A stretch of 64,000 bases of DNA. Source: Noviherbaspirillum humi (lineage in GTDB: Bacteria > Pseudomonadota > Gammaproteobacteria > Burkholderiales > Burkholderiaceae_D). Made by a program: the position numbers and the translations under genes. This document shows, piece by piece, positions 15,742 to 25,325 of the stretch. The notes under the pieces were generated by a model, which was given only the letters and a program-made list of their open reading frames with translations, was not told where the DNA came from and searched no databases. Position 1 is the stretch's first letter. Every line of letters begins with the position of its first letter. Where the stretch lies: the NCBI RefSeq assembly GCF_900188095.1, contig NZ_FZOT01000003.1, positions 248,001 to 312,000 of the forward strand, given 5' to 3'.

Positions 15742-18579
15742 CTATACGGCCGGCAGCGCCGCACTTCCCATGCCGGCGATGCAGTCGGCAATCTCCTGAA
15801 AATTCACCGGCTTGACGAAGTGACGATCGAAGCCGGCGGCGAAGGCGGCCTGGCGGTCCTGTTCCCGGCCGTAGCCGGTCACCGCCACCAGCAGCGCTTG
15901 CTCCATGCCCGGCAGCGCCCGCAGCCGGCGCGCCAATTCATAGCCATCCATCTGGGGCAGGCCGATGTCGAGCAGGCAGACCTGCGGCGCCACCCGGCAT
16001 GCGGTGTCGAGAGCGGAATGGGCGCCGTATTCGATCAGGACTTCGTGGCCGACCTGTTCGAGATGGAAGCCGAGCATTTGCGCCGCGTCGGCGTTGTCGT
16101 CCACCACCAGCACGCGCAATGCCCGCCCGGCGGCGGCCCGCCGGGCGGAGAGGTTTCCGCCCAGCTCGGCAGGCTGCCGTTCGCAAGGCAGGCGCACGAT
16201 GAACTCGCTGCCCTTGCCCGCGCCTTCGCTGACCGCGCGCACCGTGCCGCCATGCAGTTCCACCAGCCGCCGCACCAGCGCCAGGCCGATGCCGAGCCCG
16301 CCCTGCGATCGGTCGGAGGTGCGTTCGCCCTGGGTGAACAGTTCGAAGGCTTGCTCGATCAGCGCCGGCGGCATGCCGATGCCATTGTCACGAATCGAAA
16401 TCGACACCGCATTTCCTTCGACGCCCACCTGCAGTTCGATGAGGCCGGCATCACCGGTGTACTTGGCGGCATTGTTGAGCAGATTGGCGATGATCTGGAC
16501 CAGGCGCTTGCGGTCGCCGGCGACGGAGAGGGAACGGTCCATCGGCGCCACGTCGAGTCGATGCCCGCGCGCCTCCATCAGGGGCCGCACCTGCTCGATC
16601 GCGCTGGCAATGATGGCCTCCAGGGGAACCAGCTCGCGCTGCAGGGTGACCAGGCCGCGCGTGACCCGTGAAACGTCGAGCAGGTCTTCGATCAGGCCGG
16701 TCATGTGGCGCGACTGCCGTGAGATGATTTCGCTGAGCTGGCGCAGGCGCGCCTCGTCCGGCTGGACGATGGAAAGCAGGTCGGCAGCGGCGGCGATCGG
16801 CGCCAGCGGATTGCGCAGCTCATGCGCCAGCATCGCCAGGAATTCATCCTTGCGCTGGTCGGACAGGCGCAGCGCATCCTGGATCGATTTCTGTTCCTGG
16901 ATGTCAGTGCAGGTGCCCATCCAGCGCAGGATGGCGCCCGCCTCGTCCCGCACCGGCAGCGCCCGGGTGAGCGCCCAGCGGTATTCGCCGGAGTGGTGGC
17001 GGAACCGGTACTCGCACTCGTACGGTTCGCCGCTGGCCATGCTGTGCTGCCAGTCGCGCAGGGCCGACGCGCGATCGTCCGGATGCACCAGGGCCACCCA
17101 GGTATCGGCATCGACCGTACCCGGCGCTAGGCCGGTGAACTCATACCAGCGCTGGTTGCAGAAGTCGTGGCGGCCGTCCCGGAACGTGGTCCAGACCATC
17201 TGCGGCGTGGCGTTGGCGATGGTTCGGAAGCGCGCCTCGCTTTCCCGCAGGGCGCGCTCGGCTTCCTTCATCTTCGAAATGTCCAGCACGTAGGCAATGC
17301 CCTGGGTGGATGAACCCTCGAAGTTGGCGGCGCCGATGTAGACCGGCACCCGGCTGCCATCCTTGCGCAGGTATTCCTTCTCAAAGGTTTCCATCACGCC
17401 GGTGCGCTGCAGCTGCTCCAGCGCCTTGCGGTTGGCGTCGATGAAGTCCGGCGGCGTGAGCGCGCGCCAGGAAAGGCCGTCGCGTTCGAACTCTTCCCGG
17501 CTGTAGGCCACCGTATCGAGGAAGGCGTCGTTCACCGCCTTCAGGGTGCCGTACGCATCCAGTTCGTATTCGATGATGCCGAGGATGTTGGCATCGATCA
17601 GGCGTTTCAGCTTGGCTTCGCTCTTGGCCAGCGCTTGCTGCGCCGCCTCGCGCTCGCGCGTCTCGCGGTGCCGCTCCAGCACCAGCGCGGCGGTATGCAC
17701 CAGCAGCGGCATGGCATCGGCCTCTTTCGGCACCGGATCGCGGACCTGCCGGTAATAGAAGGCGAACGTGCCCACCACCTCGCCCTTGGACGACTTGATC
17801 GGGTAGGACCAGCAGGAACGCAGGCCGTGGCCGACCGCCAGCTCGGCGAAATCGGCCCACAAGGGATCCTTCCGGATGTCGCGCACGAACACCGGCTTGG
17901 CGGTAAACGCGGCGGTGCCGCAGGATCCGGCCGCCGGACCGATCATCATGCCGTCGATGGCGCGGTTGTAGGCTTCCGGCAAGGAAGGGCCGGCGCCCGT
18001 CAGCAGCCGCTTTCCCTCATCATCCAGCAGCAGCACCGAGGCCAGCAGCGCCTGTTCCGAATAGGCCTCGGCGGTGCGGACCAGCAGGTCGAGCACCTCG
18101 GTCAGCTCGGCGCCGGCGACTGCCAGCTCCAGCGCCGCTTTCTGCCCCTGGCTGAAGGCTTCCGCGCGGCGGTGCTTCTCCCTGGCTTCGTGTAGCGCGG
18201 TCATATCCCGCGCCACCAGCATCCATCCCTGCAGCACGCCGAATGCATCGCGCAAGGCGGTGACGCGCATGTCCCACCAGGCGCAGGCGCCGGCGGCATG
18301 CCGGGAAAAGAATTCGCAGCGGCCGCCTTCGCCCTCGGTGGCGGCGCGCATGGCGCCAAGGATGACGTCGTGGTTCTCGCTGGGCCAGAGGCTGGCCCAC
18401 CCCGCGCCCGCGCCGACGCTTTCCGCTCGCGCCTGCAGCAGGCGCCGGCCCTGCGGATTCAGCGCCGTCAGGCAGCCGCCCGCATCCAGGAAGGCGATGC
18501 AGTCGGCGCTGCCCTCGAACAGCAGGCGCGCGGCTTCGGGTACGTGGCCCAGCGCTTCATGATGATCGTTTGCTGGCAT
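15742..18579 (-). CDS. Hybrid sensor histidine kinase (PAS-GAF-PAS-PAS-HisKA-HATPase-REC)
   Basis: A 945-residue soluble hybrid kinase with no TM segment. Order: PAS (about 15-130), GAF (about 150-310), two PAS (about 325-440 and 450-570), HisKA with [12 protein letters not shown] (His about 598), HATPase with LLNNAAKY, RDNGIGM and GGLGIGLAL, and a C-terminal receiver with LLDIGLPQMDG and VKPV. The GAF and PAS domains suggest cytosolic sensing of small molecules, redox state or light; no chromophore cysteine was identified. It lies 33 bp downstream of the GGDEF-EAL gene at 18613-21321, on the same strand, so the two are probably co-transcribed and may form a phosphorelay-to-cyclic-di-GMP unit. 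The pairing is inference. Confidence 0.9.
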   Translation of the reverse strand: MPANDHHEALGHVPEAARLLFEGSADCIAFLDAGGCLTALNPQGRRLLQARAESVGAGAGWASLWPSENHDVILGAMRAATEGEGGRCEFFSRHAAGACAWWDMRVTALRDAFGVLQGWMLVARDMTALHEAREKHRRAEAFSQGQKAALELAVAGAELTEVLDLLVRTAEAYSEQALLASVLLLDDEGKRLLTGAGPSLPEAYNRAIDGMMIGPAAGSCGTAAFTAKPVFVRDIRKDPLWADFAELAVGHGLRSCWSYPIKSSKGEVVGTFAFYYRQVRDPVPKEADAMPLLVHTAALVLERHRETREREAAQQALAKSEAKLKRLIDANILGIIEYELDAYGTLKAVNDAFLDTVAYSREEFERDGLSWRALTPPDFIDANRKALEQLQRTGVMETFEKEYLRKDGSRVPVYIGAANFEGSSTQGIAYVLDISKMKEAERALRESEARFRTIANATPQMVWTTFRDGRHDFCNQRWYEFTGLAPGTVDADTWVALVHPDDRASALRDWQHSMASGEPYECEYRFRHHSGEYRWALTRALPVRDEAGAILRWMGTCTDIQEQKSIQDALRLSDQRKDEFLAMLAHELRNPLAPIAAAADLLSIVQPDEARLRQLSEIISRQSRHMTGLIEDLLDVSRVTRGLVTLQRELVPLEAIIASAIEQVRPLMEARGHRLDVAPMDRSLSVAGDRKRLVQIIANLLNNAAKYTGDAGLIELQVGVEGNAVSISIRDNGIGMPPALIEQAFELFTQGERTSDRSQGGLGIGLALVRRLVELHGGTVRAVSEGAGKGSEFIVRLPCERQPAELGGNLSARRAAAGRALRVLVVDDNADAAQMLGFHLEQVGHEVLIEYGAHSALDTACRVAPQVCLLDIGLPQMDGYELARRLRALPGMEQALLVAVTGYGREQDRQAAFAAGFDRHFVKPVNFQEIADCIAGMGSAALPAV

Positions 18580-18612
18580 CTTGTTCTGATCGTGTCGGTT
18601 CGCCGCGCCGGC

Positions 18613-21321
18613 TCAGGCCAGCGCCAGCGCCCTTCCGCCCAAGTCGAAGTTCAGCGTCTTGCGCAGATGGGATTCGATGTCGGCCGCTGCCACCGGCCGG
18701 GAAATGAAATAGCCTTGCAGCTCGTGGCAGGCAAGCTGGCGCAGGATCTGCAGCTGCTGCTCGGTTTCCACGCCTTCAGCCACCACGCGCAGGCCCAGCA
18801 CCTCGGCGATCGAGAGAATGGTCTTGAAGAACGCGACGCCATGCCTGCTGCCGGTGAGGTCCATGGTGAAGGCGCGGTCGACCTTGAGCACATCGATGTC
18901 CAGGCGCTGCAATTGCGCCAGCGAGGAGTAGCCAGTGCCGAAGTCATCCACCGAGATGCGTATGCCCATGGCCTTGAGGGCCGACATTTCGCGCGAGATC
19001 CAGTCTCCATCGCCGAGCATGCAGGATTCGGTGATCTCCAGCTCCAGCAGGGAGGCCGGCAGGTCGTACCGCTTCAGGCAGGCGCGCACCTGTTCCAGCA
19101 GGCAGCCGGCGCTGAAGTGCTTGGGCGAGACATTGACCGACACCGGTCGTGCCGGGATGCCCGCGGCGCGCCATGCGGCGATCTGGGCGCAGGCTTTCTC
19201 CAGCACCAGTGCGCCGATGTCGACGATCAGGCCCGACTCTTCCGCCAGCGGGATGAACTCCATCGGCGGCACGATGCCGCGCGATGGATGGATCCACCGC
19301 ACCAGCGCTTCCATGCTGAGCAGCTCACCCGAGTGCGCGTCCACCCGCGGCTGGTAATGCAGCACGAACTGGTCATGGTCGATCGCATGGCGCAGGGCAT
19401 ACTTCATTTCCAGCTTCGCGACCACCTGGTGCGACAGCGACGGCTGGTAGATCTGCAGGCCGTTCTTGCCGGCTGCCTTGGCGGCATACATGGCGACATC
19501 GGCATGGCGGAACAGGGTCTGCATGTCCTCGCCATGGTCGGGGAAGATGCTGAGGCCGATCGAGGCGCTGACCATGTGCTCTTCTTCGTCGACCACGAAC
19601 GGCTGGGCCAGGTCGGACAGCATGCGCTCGGCCAGCGCGACCGCGACCGCATCGCCGGGCAGCCGGTCATAGATCACGGTGAACTCGTCGCCGCCGAGCC
19701 GGGCCACCCCGCCGCGCAAGCCGATAATGGCCTGCATGCGTTCGGCGGCGATCTTCAGCACCGCATCCCCGACGGCATGGCCGCGGGTATTGTTGATGTT
19801 CTTGAAGTCGTCCAGGTCGATGAACAGGATGGCCACCCGGGTCTTCTCGCGCGCCGCCTGCGCCAGGCAGGCCGGCACATTGTGGCCGAGCCAGTGGCGA
19901 TTGGGCAGGCCGGTCAGGGCATCGCAGTTGGCCATGCGCGACAGCGAGATTTCGTGTTCCTTGGCCTCGTTGATGTCTCGCAGCGTCACGGCGAGGCCGT
20001 CGGCGGAGCGGACGATGCGGCGCTGCACCCACCTGGAAGGCGCCGCATCGTCGACCGACAGCAGGTACTCGTCCTCGATGAAGCCGGTTTCCAGCGCGCC
20101 TCGATAGGCTTCCAGCGCGGCCGCGGACCTCGACTCGGGATACAGGCGGGACAGCCGCCTGCCGATCAGGTCGCGCCGGCTCACCCGGGTGAAGGCGAGG
20201 ACGGCCTCATTGCAATCCTCAATGATGAAATCGGCCGCCGCGCCGGCGGCATCGAACACCGGCCGGCACATGAAGAACGCCTCCTGCGCATTGTCGGTGG
20301 CGAGACGGTAGGTATCCTTGATGGCTTCGGTCTGCCGCTTGCGCCAGGCCAGGCGCACCGAATAGCCCATGCCGACCAGAGCCAGGCAGGCCAGCAGCAG
20401 ATCGATCACGAGGATGGCGGTCCGGTATTCCCGCTGCTTGGCTTCATGCGCGGCGAACACGGTCTGCTCGGTCAGCGCCACGTAGGACACCAGCGGGTAG
20501 CGCTCCACCGTGCGCCAGGCAACGATGCGGGCCAGGCCGTCATTGAAACGGTCGCCGGGAAAGCTCGCCACGCCGGCAGGCGTCGGGAAGCGCGGCGCCG
20601 ATTTCAGCATGTTCACCTGGCGATGGCTTGCATCGCCCAGGCTGGAGGCGAGCGGGGCGCCGTCGGCGGTCAGCAAGGCCACCACGTCATCCGGCCCATC
20701 CAGCGACGGGTCGTAGAAGGAAGTCAGGAACGCCTGCTTGACCGACACGAAGGCGACGCCCTCCAGCGCGCCTTCGGCGTCGCGCAGCGCGCGCGAAAAA
20801 TTGACGGTGGCCTGACCATGCAAGGGACTGAAATGCGGCGCCGAGATCGCCAGTCCGCCGGCCTCGCCGGCGCGGTGGAGCGCGAACCACGGGCGGCCGG
20901 ACAGGTCCATGCCCCGCGCCTGTTCCAGCAGCGCGGTGGCGACCTTGCCGTGCCGGTCGACGATGCCGACGTTCAGCGCCGATTCGTCGGGATAGATGCC
21001 GCGGTTGGCCTGGCGCTCCAGCTGCAGGCGCCCTCCGGATTCATGGAACTGGAAGGCAACCGAACGCGTGACTTGGTCGAGGTTGCCGACGACGCGGCCG
21101 ATCTGCTCGGCATAGGAAGCCGCCAGCGACGCCGCCTGGCTGAATGCCTTCGCCTGCAGCGCTTCTTTTTCCGTGGACAGCCTCGCGTTCAGCGCCACGC
21201 TCACGGCGATGCCGAGCGCCACGCAGCCGGCCGGCCAGGCGAACACCGCCAAGGGCCGCTCCCGGAGGAAGGCGAATGCATGCTGCGGGCGACGAGCATA
21301 TTTCCGGCGGAGGGTGGACAT
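18613..21321 (-). CDS. Bifunctional GGDEF-EAL protein with periplasmic sensor
   Basis: A 902-residue cyclic-di-GMP enzyme. TM1 is about residues 25-45; a long periplasmic region (about 46-305) resembles a double-Cache domain; TM2 is about 310-330. A PAS domain (about 340-450) precedes the GGDEF domain with ARLGGDEFTVI intact and the EAL domain with MEALVRW, the metal-site motif DDFGTGYSS and VVAEGVET intact. Both diguanylate cyclase and phosphodiesterase activity are therefore possible. ATG 21321 is chosen; a TTG six bases upstream is possible. It is the first gene of a likely two-gene operon with the hybrid kinase. Confidence 0.9.
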   Translation of the reverse strand: MSTLRRKYARRPQHAFAFLRERPLAVFAWPAGCVALGIAVSVALNARLSTEKEALQAKAFSQAASLAASYAEQIGRVVGNLDQVTRSVAFQFHESGGRLQLERQANRGIYPDESALNVGIVDRHGKVATALLEQARGMDLSGRPWFALHRAGEAGGLAISAPHFSPLHGQATVNFSRALRDAEGALEGVAFVSVKQAFLTSFYDPSLDGPDDVVALLTADGAPLASSLGDASHRQVNMLKSAPRFPTPAGVASFPGDRFNDGLARIVAWRTVERYPLVSYVALTEQTVFAAHEAKQREYRTAILVIDLLLACLALVGMGYSVRLAWRKRQTEAIKDTYRLATDNAQEAFFMCRPVFDAAGAAADFIIEDCNEAVLAFTRVSRRDLIGRRLSRLYPESRSAAALEAYRGALETGFIEDEYLLSVDDAAPSRWVQRRIVRSADGLAVTLRDINEAKEHEISLSRMANCDALTGLPNRHWLGHNVPACLAQAAREKTRVAILFIDLDDFKNINNTRGHAVGDAVLKIAAERMQAIIGLRGGVARLGGDEFTVIYDRLPGDAVAVALAERMLSDLAQPFVVDEEEHMVSASIGLSIFPDHGEDMQTLFRHADVAMYAAKAAGKNGLQIYQPSLSHQVVAKLEMKYALRHAIDHDQFVLHYQPRVDAHSGELLSMEALVRWIHPSRGIVPPMEFIPLAEESGLIVDIGALVLEKACAQIAAWRAAGIPARPVSVNVSPKHFSAGCLLEQVRACLKRYDLPASLLELEITESCMLGDGDWISREMSALKAMGIRISVDDFGTGYSSLAQLQRLDIDVLKVDRAFTMDLTGSRHGVAFFKTILSIAEVLGLRVVAEGVETEQQLQILRQLACHELQGYFISRPVAAADIESHLRKTLNFDLGGRALALA

Positions 21322-21760
21322 GGCCAACGCTTTCTGCTGAACGATCGGTCGGCATCATGCCTTCCCGACAAATCCGAGCAATTTTTACCTAATTTCCATC
21401 ATGCAACAGTAAGTTGATGTTTGGCAATACCTGTTCCCGGCTATTTGTTCTAAAGCCTGTTTGATGCCGGTAATTCCGTAACGCCCCACGGTCAAGGGGT
21501 GTTGGCATGCACGCATGCGTTCTCAGGCGCAGGCTGACCGCGTGGCCGTTTGCTTGCCCGGCTGCGCCGTCGCGGACCTGTTCCGGCGGCGGCCGATCCG
21601 GGTCCGGATCAGCGAAAAGGAACCAGGGCAAACCTTCGCATGCGCTGGCTGCCAAGAAGTAAAGAGAAGGGGATTTGCGGCGTTCGCAGGCGCTGGGCCG
21701 CGGCAGGATGAAGCGGCGCTGCCGATGCAGCACCGCCGGAACGTGATGGGGACGGCGGGC
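21322..21760. other. Intergenic region, 439 bp, no gene assigned
   Basis: This stretch precedes the minus-strand GGDEF-EAL gene and follows the cupin gene. Several open frames cross it on both strands but none has a family-like sequence, good start or expected codon pattern. The part nearest the GGDEF-EAL gene (about 21360-21480) is AT-richer and is the likely promoter region of that operon. No clear -35/-10 pair was picked out. Confidence 0.5.
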
Positions 21761-22162
21761 TTACTTCGCCGGCGTGGCCAGCGGCTGGCCCTTCTCCACG
21801 ATATAGGTGCCTACCAGCTTGAGCGGCGTGCTGCCGGTGCTCTTGGCATCGTGGATCTTGCCGGCGGGGATGACGAAGGCATCGCCGGCCTTGATCTTCA
21901 GCGGCGGCTCGCCGTCGATCAGGACTTCGCCCTCGCCTTCGGTGACATAGCTGATCTCGTCGCCGGGGTGGGTATGGCGTCCCGCCAGCACTCCCGGCGC
22001 CACTTCGACGCGGGCGACCACGGCTTCATGGTTGGGCACCGAGACATCGGCCTTCTTCACCATTTCGCGCTTGATGCCGGCGGCCTGGGCCAGGGCCGCC
22101 GTGCTGGCGACCATGCCGAACGCGCAGAACAGGGCCATGGCGATATGCTGTCTTGCTTTCAT
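21761..22162 (-). CDS. Exported cupin-domain protein
   Basis: A 133-residue protein with a Sec signal peptide (cleavage after about residue 26, ...STAALAQ) and a single cupin fold. The cupin metal motif is visible as GRHTHPGDEISYVTEGE (His, His, Glu) and the second as AGDAFVIPAGKIHDAK (His). The start at 22162 has AAGGGAG before it. It is the last gene of a probable three-gene operon (FAH hydrolase, SDR, cupin), 77 bp after the SDR. Small periplasmic cupins of this kind have no assigned reaction; a role in stress or sugar-acid handling is speculative. Confidence 0.85.
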   Translation of the reverse strand: MKARQHIAMALFCAFGMVASTAALAQAAGIKREMVKKADVSVPNHEAVVARVEVAPGVLAGRHTHPGDEISYVTEGEGEVLIDGEPPLKIKAGDAFVIPAGKIHDAKSTGSTPLKLVGTYIVEKGQPLATPAK

Positions 22163-22239
22163 GTTGACTCCCTTTTTTGGTTGGACTTGGGGACTGCAAT
22201 CGGAGCAGGTGCGGCGGCACGCCGCGGCCATTCGAATAA

Positions 22240-22995
22240 CTAGCCGCGACCGACGAAGGGCATCTTGGTGGCCATCACCGTCATGAACTGGACGTTGGCT
22301 TCCAGCGGCAGGCTGGCCATGTAGACGATGGCGCGCGCCACGTCGTCCACGTTCATGCGGGGCTCGGCCGCGATCTGGCCATCGGCCTGCTGCACGCCGG
22401 CGGCCATCGTGTGCGTCATGTCGGTGGCGGCATTGCCGATGTCGATCTGGCCGCAGGCGATGTCGTACTTGCGCCCGTCGAGCGACGCCTGCTTGGTGAG
22501 GCCGGTGATGCCGTGCTTGGTGGTGGTGTAGGAGACGGCGTTCGGGCGCGGGCTGTGCGCCGAGATGGAGCCGTTGTTGATGATGCGGCCGCCGCGCGGC
22601 GACTGGTCCTTCATGATCAGGAAGGCTTCCCGGGTGCAGAGGAAGGCGCCGGTGAGATTGATCCTGACCACCGACTCCCAATGCTCCGGCGTCATTTCCT
22701 CCAGCGACATCGGCGGCGCGAACACGCCGGCGTTGTTGAACAGCAGGTCCAGCCGGCCGAAGGCTTCGCGCGTCCTGGCGAACAGCTGGCGCACCGATTG
22801 CGCATCACCCACATCCGCCGGCACCACCAGCGACTTGCCGCCGGATGCCGCGCCCTGCGCCGCCACCGCCTCCAGCGGTTCGGCGCGGCGGCCGGTGAGC
22901 ACCACGGTATAGCCTTCCCTCATCAGCGCCAGCGCCGCGTGCTTGCCGATGCCGGAGCCGGCGCCGGTCACCATCGCAATCTTTGCGTGTTCCAT
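22240..22995 (-). CDS. Short-chain dehydrogenase/reductase (SDR)
   Basis: A 251-residue classical SDR. The nucleotide-binding motif is TGAGSGIG (residues about 10-17), followed by NNAG (about 87), a catalytic Ser in NGSISAHSP, and YTTTK (the YxxxK pair). GR at the end of the second strand (LTGRR) suggests NADP(H) preference. The start is taken at 22995 because GGGAG sits six bases upstream; ATG 23001 is possible. It lies 27 bp after the FAH-family gene, so the two are co-transcribed and probably act in one sugar-acid or carboxylic-acid pathway. The substrate is unknown. Confidence 0.88.
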   Translation of the reverse strand: MEHAKIAMVTGAGSGIGKHAALALMREGYTVVLTGRRAEPLEAVAAQGAASGGKSLVVPADVGDAQSVRQLFARTREAFGRLDLLFNNAGVFAPPMSLEEMTPEHWESVVRINLTGAFLCTREAFLIMKDQSPRGGRIINNGSISAHSPRPNAVSYTTTKHGITGLTKQASLDGRKYDIACGQIDIGNAATDMTHTMAAGVQQADGQIAAEPRMNVDDVARAIVYMASLPLEANVQFMTVMATKMPFVGRG

Positions 22996-23022
22996 TCTCA
23001 TCTCCCGCGGGTTCGTGCCGGC

Positions 23023-23883
23023 TCAGTCGAGCAGCGCCTCATCGAAAGCAAACACTTCCTGCTGCTGCTCGCCCAGTCCGCGTATGCCGGCGCGCATGCG
23101 GTCGCCGGCGCGCAGATAGACCGGCGGCTTCTGGCCCATGCCCACGCCGGGCGGCGTGCCGGTGGAAATCAGGTCGCCCGGATACAGCGTGGCGAACTGG
23201 CTGATGTAATGAATCAGGTAGGCCACGCCGAAGATCATGGTGCGGGTATTGCCCTGCTGGCAGCGGCGGCCGTTCAGGTCCAGCCACATGTCGAGGTTCT
23301 GCGGGTCCGGCACTTCGTCGCTCGTCACCAGCCAGGGGCCGACCGGGCCGAAGGTATCGGCGCCCTTGCCCTTGTCCCAGGTGCCGCCGCGCTCCAGCTG
23401 GTATTCGCGCTCGGAGACGTCGTTCACCACGCAATAGCCGGCCACGCATTGCAGCGCTTCGTCGAGGCTGACATAGCGCGCCTTGCGGCCGATGACCACG
23501 CCGAGTTCCACTTCCCAGTCGCCCTTGTTCGCACCGCGAGGCAGCACCACCGGATCGTTCGGCGCGGCGAAGCTGTTGTTCCACTTGGTGAAGAGGATGG
23601 GTTCCTTCGGGATCGGCATGCCGGCTTCGGCCGCATGGTCGCTGTAGTTCAGGCCGACGCAGATGAACTTGCCGAGGCCGGTGAACGGGGTGCCAAGGCG
23701 CGGCGTGCCCGGCACCTCGGGAAGGGAAGCGGGATCGATGGCCCGCAGCGCCGCCAGGCCTTCCGGCGTCAGGCTGTGCGGCGTGATGTCGCGCAGATGC
23801 GCCGACAAGTCGCGCAGCACGCCGCTCTCATCGAGCATGCCCGGTTTTTCCTGGCCCTTGGAACCGTATCGCAGTAGTTTCAT
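23023..23883 (-). CDS. Fumarylacetoacetate hydrolase family protein
   Basis: A 286-residue FAH-fold enzyme. The core IGVGLNY-like segment appears as FICVGLNYSDHAAEAG, and metal ligands are expected in GDWEVELGVVIG (Glu-x-Glu) and ERGGTWDKGKGADTFGP. GDLISTGTPPGVGMG is the conserved C-terminal motif. Its size matches the subfamily that includes 2,4-didehydro-3-deoxy-L-rhamnonate hydrolase and proteins often called ureidoglycolate lyase-like. The ATG at 23883 follows GGAGGAGAAGAGC. It heads the operon with the SDR and the cupin. A sugar-acid degradation role with the SDR is plausible but not shown. Confidence 0.88.
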   Translation of the reverse strand: MKLLRYGSKGQEKPGMLDESGVLRDLSAHLRDITPHSLTPEGLAALRAIDPASLPEVPGTPRLGTPFTGLGKFICVGLNYSDHAAEAGMPIPKEPILFTKWNNSFAAPNDPVVLPRGANKGDWEVELGVVIGRKARYVSLDEALQCVAGYCVVNDVSEREYQLERGGTWDKGKGADTFGPVGPWLVTSDEVPDPQNLDMWLDLNGRRCQQGNTRTMIFGVAYLIHYISQFATLYPGDLISTGTPPGVGMGQKPPVYLRAGDRMRAGIRGLGEQQQEVFAFDEALLD

Positions 23884-24059
23884 GCTCTTCTCCTCCGTCC
23901 TGTTGTGCTGCCGGTATTGTTGTTCAGTCGTTGTCGCTCGCGCAAGAATTACGATTCTACCTTGCGCCGGATGAAATACTGACATGGGTTCCGCCATGCA
24001 GCGACTCGTCGATGGCTGTGGATTTCTCCGTTTTTATGCACAGACGGCGTAGCCAAAGC

Positions 24060-24068
24060 TGTGGATAA
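24060..24068 (-). promoter_or_regulatory. Consensus DnaA box (TTATCCACA)
   Basis: The plus strand reads TGTGGATAA, the exact complement of the consensus DnaA 9-mer. It is one of two such perfect sites in the same AT-rich intergenic region, 240 bp apart. Whether DnaA binds here is not known. Confidence 0.5.
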
Positions 24069-24299
24069 GCTGGGGAATAGCGCACAAGTGCTTGTTTCTA
24101 AAGTCAAATATGGACATGCCTATGTTTTGGGCAAGTCCTGTTGAGCAGAACGGCGGCAGCACGAACCAGAACAGGCATCCAGCGCAAAGCATTTACAAAA
24201 GGAAATGAATTACATTCCTGCAAGAAAATAAGAAAATAACTTAAGGAAATTTCGTAAGTCCTTGTAACAGAATGATATTCCAGAGAAATTCACACATCC

Positions 24300-24308
24300 T
24301 GTGGATAA
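24300..24308 (-). promoter_or_regulatory. Consensus DnaA box (TTATCCACA)
   Basis: The plus strand reads TGTGGATAA within CCTGTGGATAACTTTGTG, a context familiar from many replication origins. It is the second perfect site in this AT-rich region. Confidence 0.5.
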
Positions 24309-24687
24309 CTTTGTGAGTAACCTGAGGTTGACAATGATCAAAGCCAGAATTTCCGCGGCTTCCAATAGATTGCTTATTTCGAAAGCAGTGGATGGGGGCT
24401 TTAAATATCAATGACTTAGCGCATCCGGATTTCATGGGGGGAAGATGTGCGAAAAAATATTTTTGCGTCGCCGGCTCCCATAAAAGTGTGAACAACTTGC
24501 CCGGCCGGCGACCCTTGTGTTAAGGGAGCAAGCGCCCGCGAATGCATTTTCCCCGTTGACAACACGGCGACTTTCCCGCCGCGCGCACGGTTTCTTGAGT
24601 GCAGTCAATCAGCCGCTGCGTCCGGGAGCGGGCGGCGGCGATAGGATGTGGGCAGGCATTCCAACGCACCCGACCCGGATCATCGCC

Positions 24688-25317
24688 ATGCCGACCAACC
24701 ACGCCCTCCTTCCCTACGACGCTTGGCCGCTGCGCTGGCTTGCTGCCGGCCTGATGCTGTGCAGCGCGGCGGCGCACGCCCAGACCGAACTCGTTTGCCG
24801 GCCGCAGCCGGCCGGCAGGTCGGGACCGATCTCCATCCAGTTCTGCGAGGACCGGCTCGGCGATCCGGTGCTGCGCATCCGTAACCTCGACAGGAAGCAG
24901 GCCATGCAACCCGACATGCATGGCTGCGACCTGCGCCTCGCCGACGGCCGAACGATGCGCGCCAGCTGGCGCGTCTTTCCGATCGAACCCGGCGCCGAGC
25001 ACCTGGAGTACGACATCTTCCGCCGCATGGGAAAAGTGGAATCGGTGGCGTGCGCGATCCGCAGCGTCTCGGTGGTGCCGGATCAGGTCGGCCCGCCGGA
25101 AGACTCGCCTGCCCTCCTCGGTGCCCGCGTCGGCACCCAGAAACCCGATCGGATGCGGTCGGCGCGGACCGAGATGAGCGATTCGCCCCCGGTGGTGATT
25201 CAAGCCTACCCGATGCTCGGGCAGCCGCCGGCAGCCGGCCAGCCTGCGACCGGGATGCCGCAATCGCCGGCCATGCCGGTTGCGCCGGCGCCGGTGCGGC
25301 GGGTACCGGCGCGCTAG
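24688..25317 (+). CDS. Exported protein of unknown function, proline-rich C-terminus
   Basis: From the ATG at 24688 the product is 209 residues with a signal peptide ending near AAAHAQ (about residue 32). The mature part (about 33-150) contains three Cys (VCRPQ, QFCED, HGCDL) plus one more (VACAIR), probably disulfide-bonded, and a compact domain starting TELVCRPQPAGRSGPISIQFC. The last 60 residues are rich in Pro, Ala and Met. I do not recognise the family. The next gene starts 8 bp after its stop, so they are likely co-transcribed. Confidence 0.7.
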   Translation: MPTNHALLPYDAWPLRWLAAGLMLCSAAAHAQTELVCRPQPAGRSGPISIQFCEDRLGDPVLRIRNLDRKQAMQPDMHGCDLRLADGRTMRASWRVFPIEPGAEHLEYDIFRRMGKVESVACAIRSVSVVPDQVGPPEDSPALLGARVGTQKPDRMRSARTEMSDSPPVVIQAYPMLGQPPAAGQPATGMPQSPAMPVAPAPVRRVPAR

Positions 25318-25325
25318 CGGCCGCG

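Larger units (their letters stand above)
23884..24687. other. AT-rich gene-free region, 804 bp, with DnaA-box 9-mers
   Basis: This is the longest AT-rich non-coding stretch in the left half of the window (about 24000-24500 is visibly richer in A+T than the genes on either side). It holds two exact DnaA-box 9-mers (24060-24068 and 24300-24308) and a partial one near 24017. An 84-codon minus-strand reading frame at 24241-24495 has no recognisable similarity and is probably not a gene. No rep, par or dnaA gene flanks it. Confidence 0.55.

Noticed and set aside
18298-21417. A 1039-codon plus-strand frame antisense to the GGDEF-EAL gene
   Set aside because: It is an artefact of high G+C at third positions; its translation lacks any domain, and the minus strand carries intact GGDEF and EAL motifs.
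24241-24495. An 84-codon minus-strand frame in the AT-rich gap
   Set aside because: There is no Shine-Dalgarno, no family-like sequence and no partner; the AT-rich base composition alone explains it poorly as a gene.
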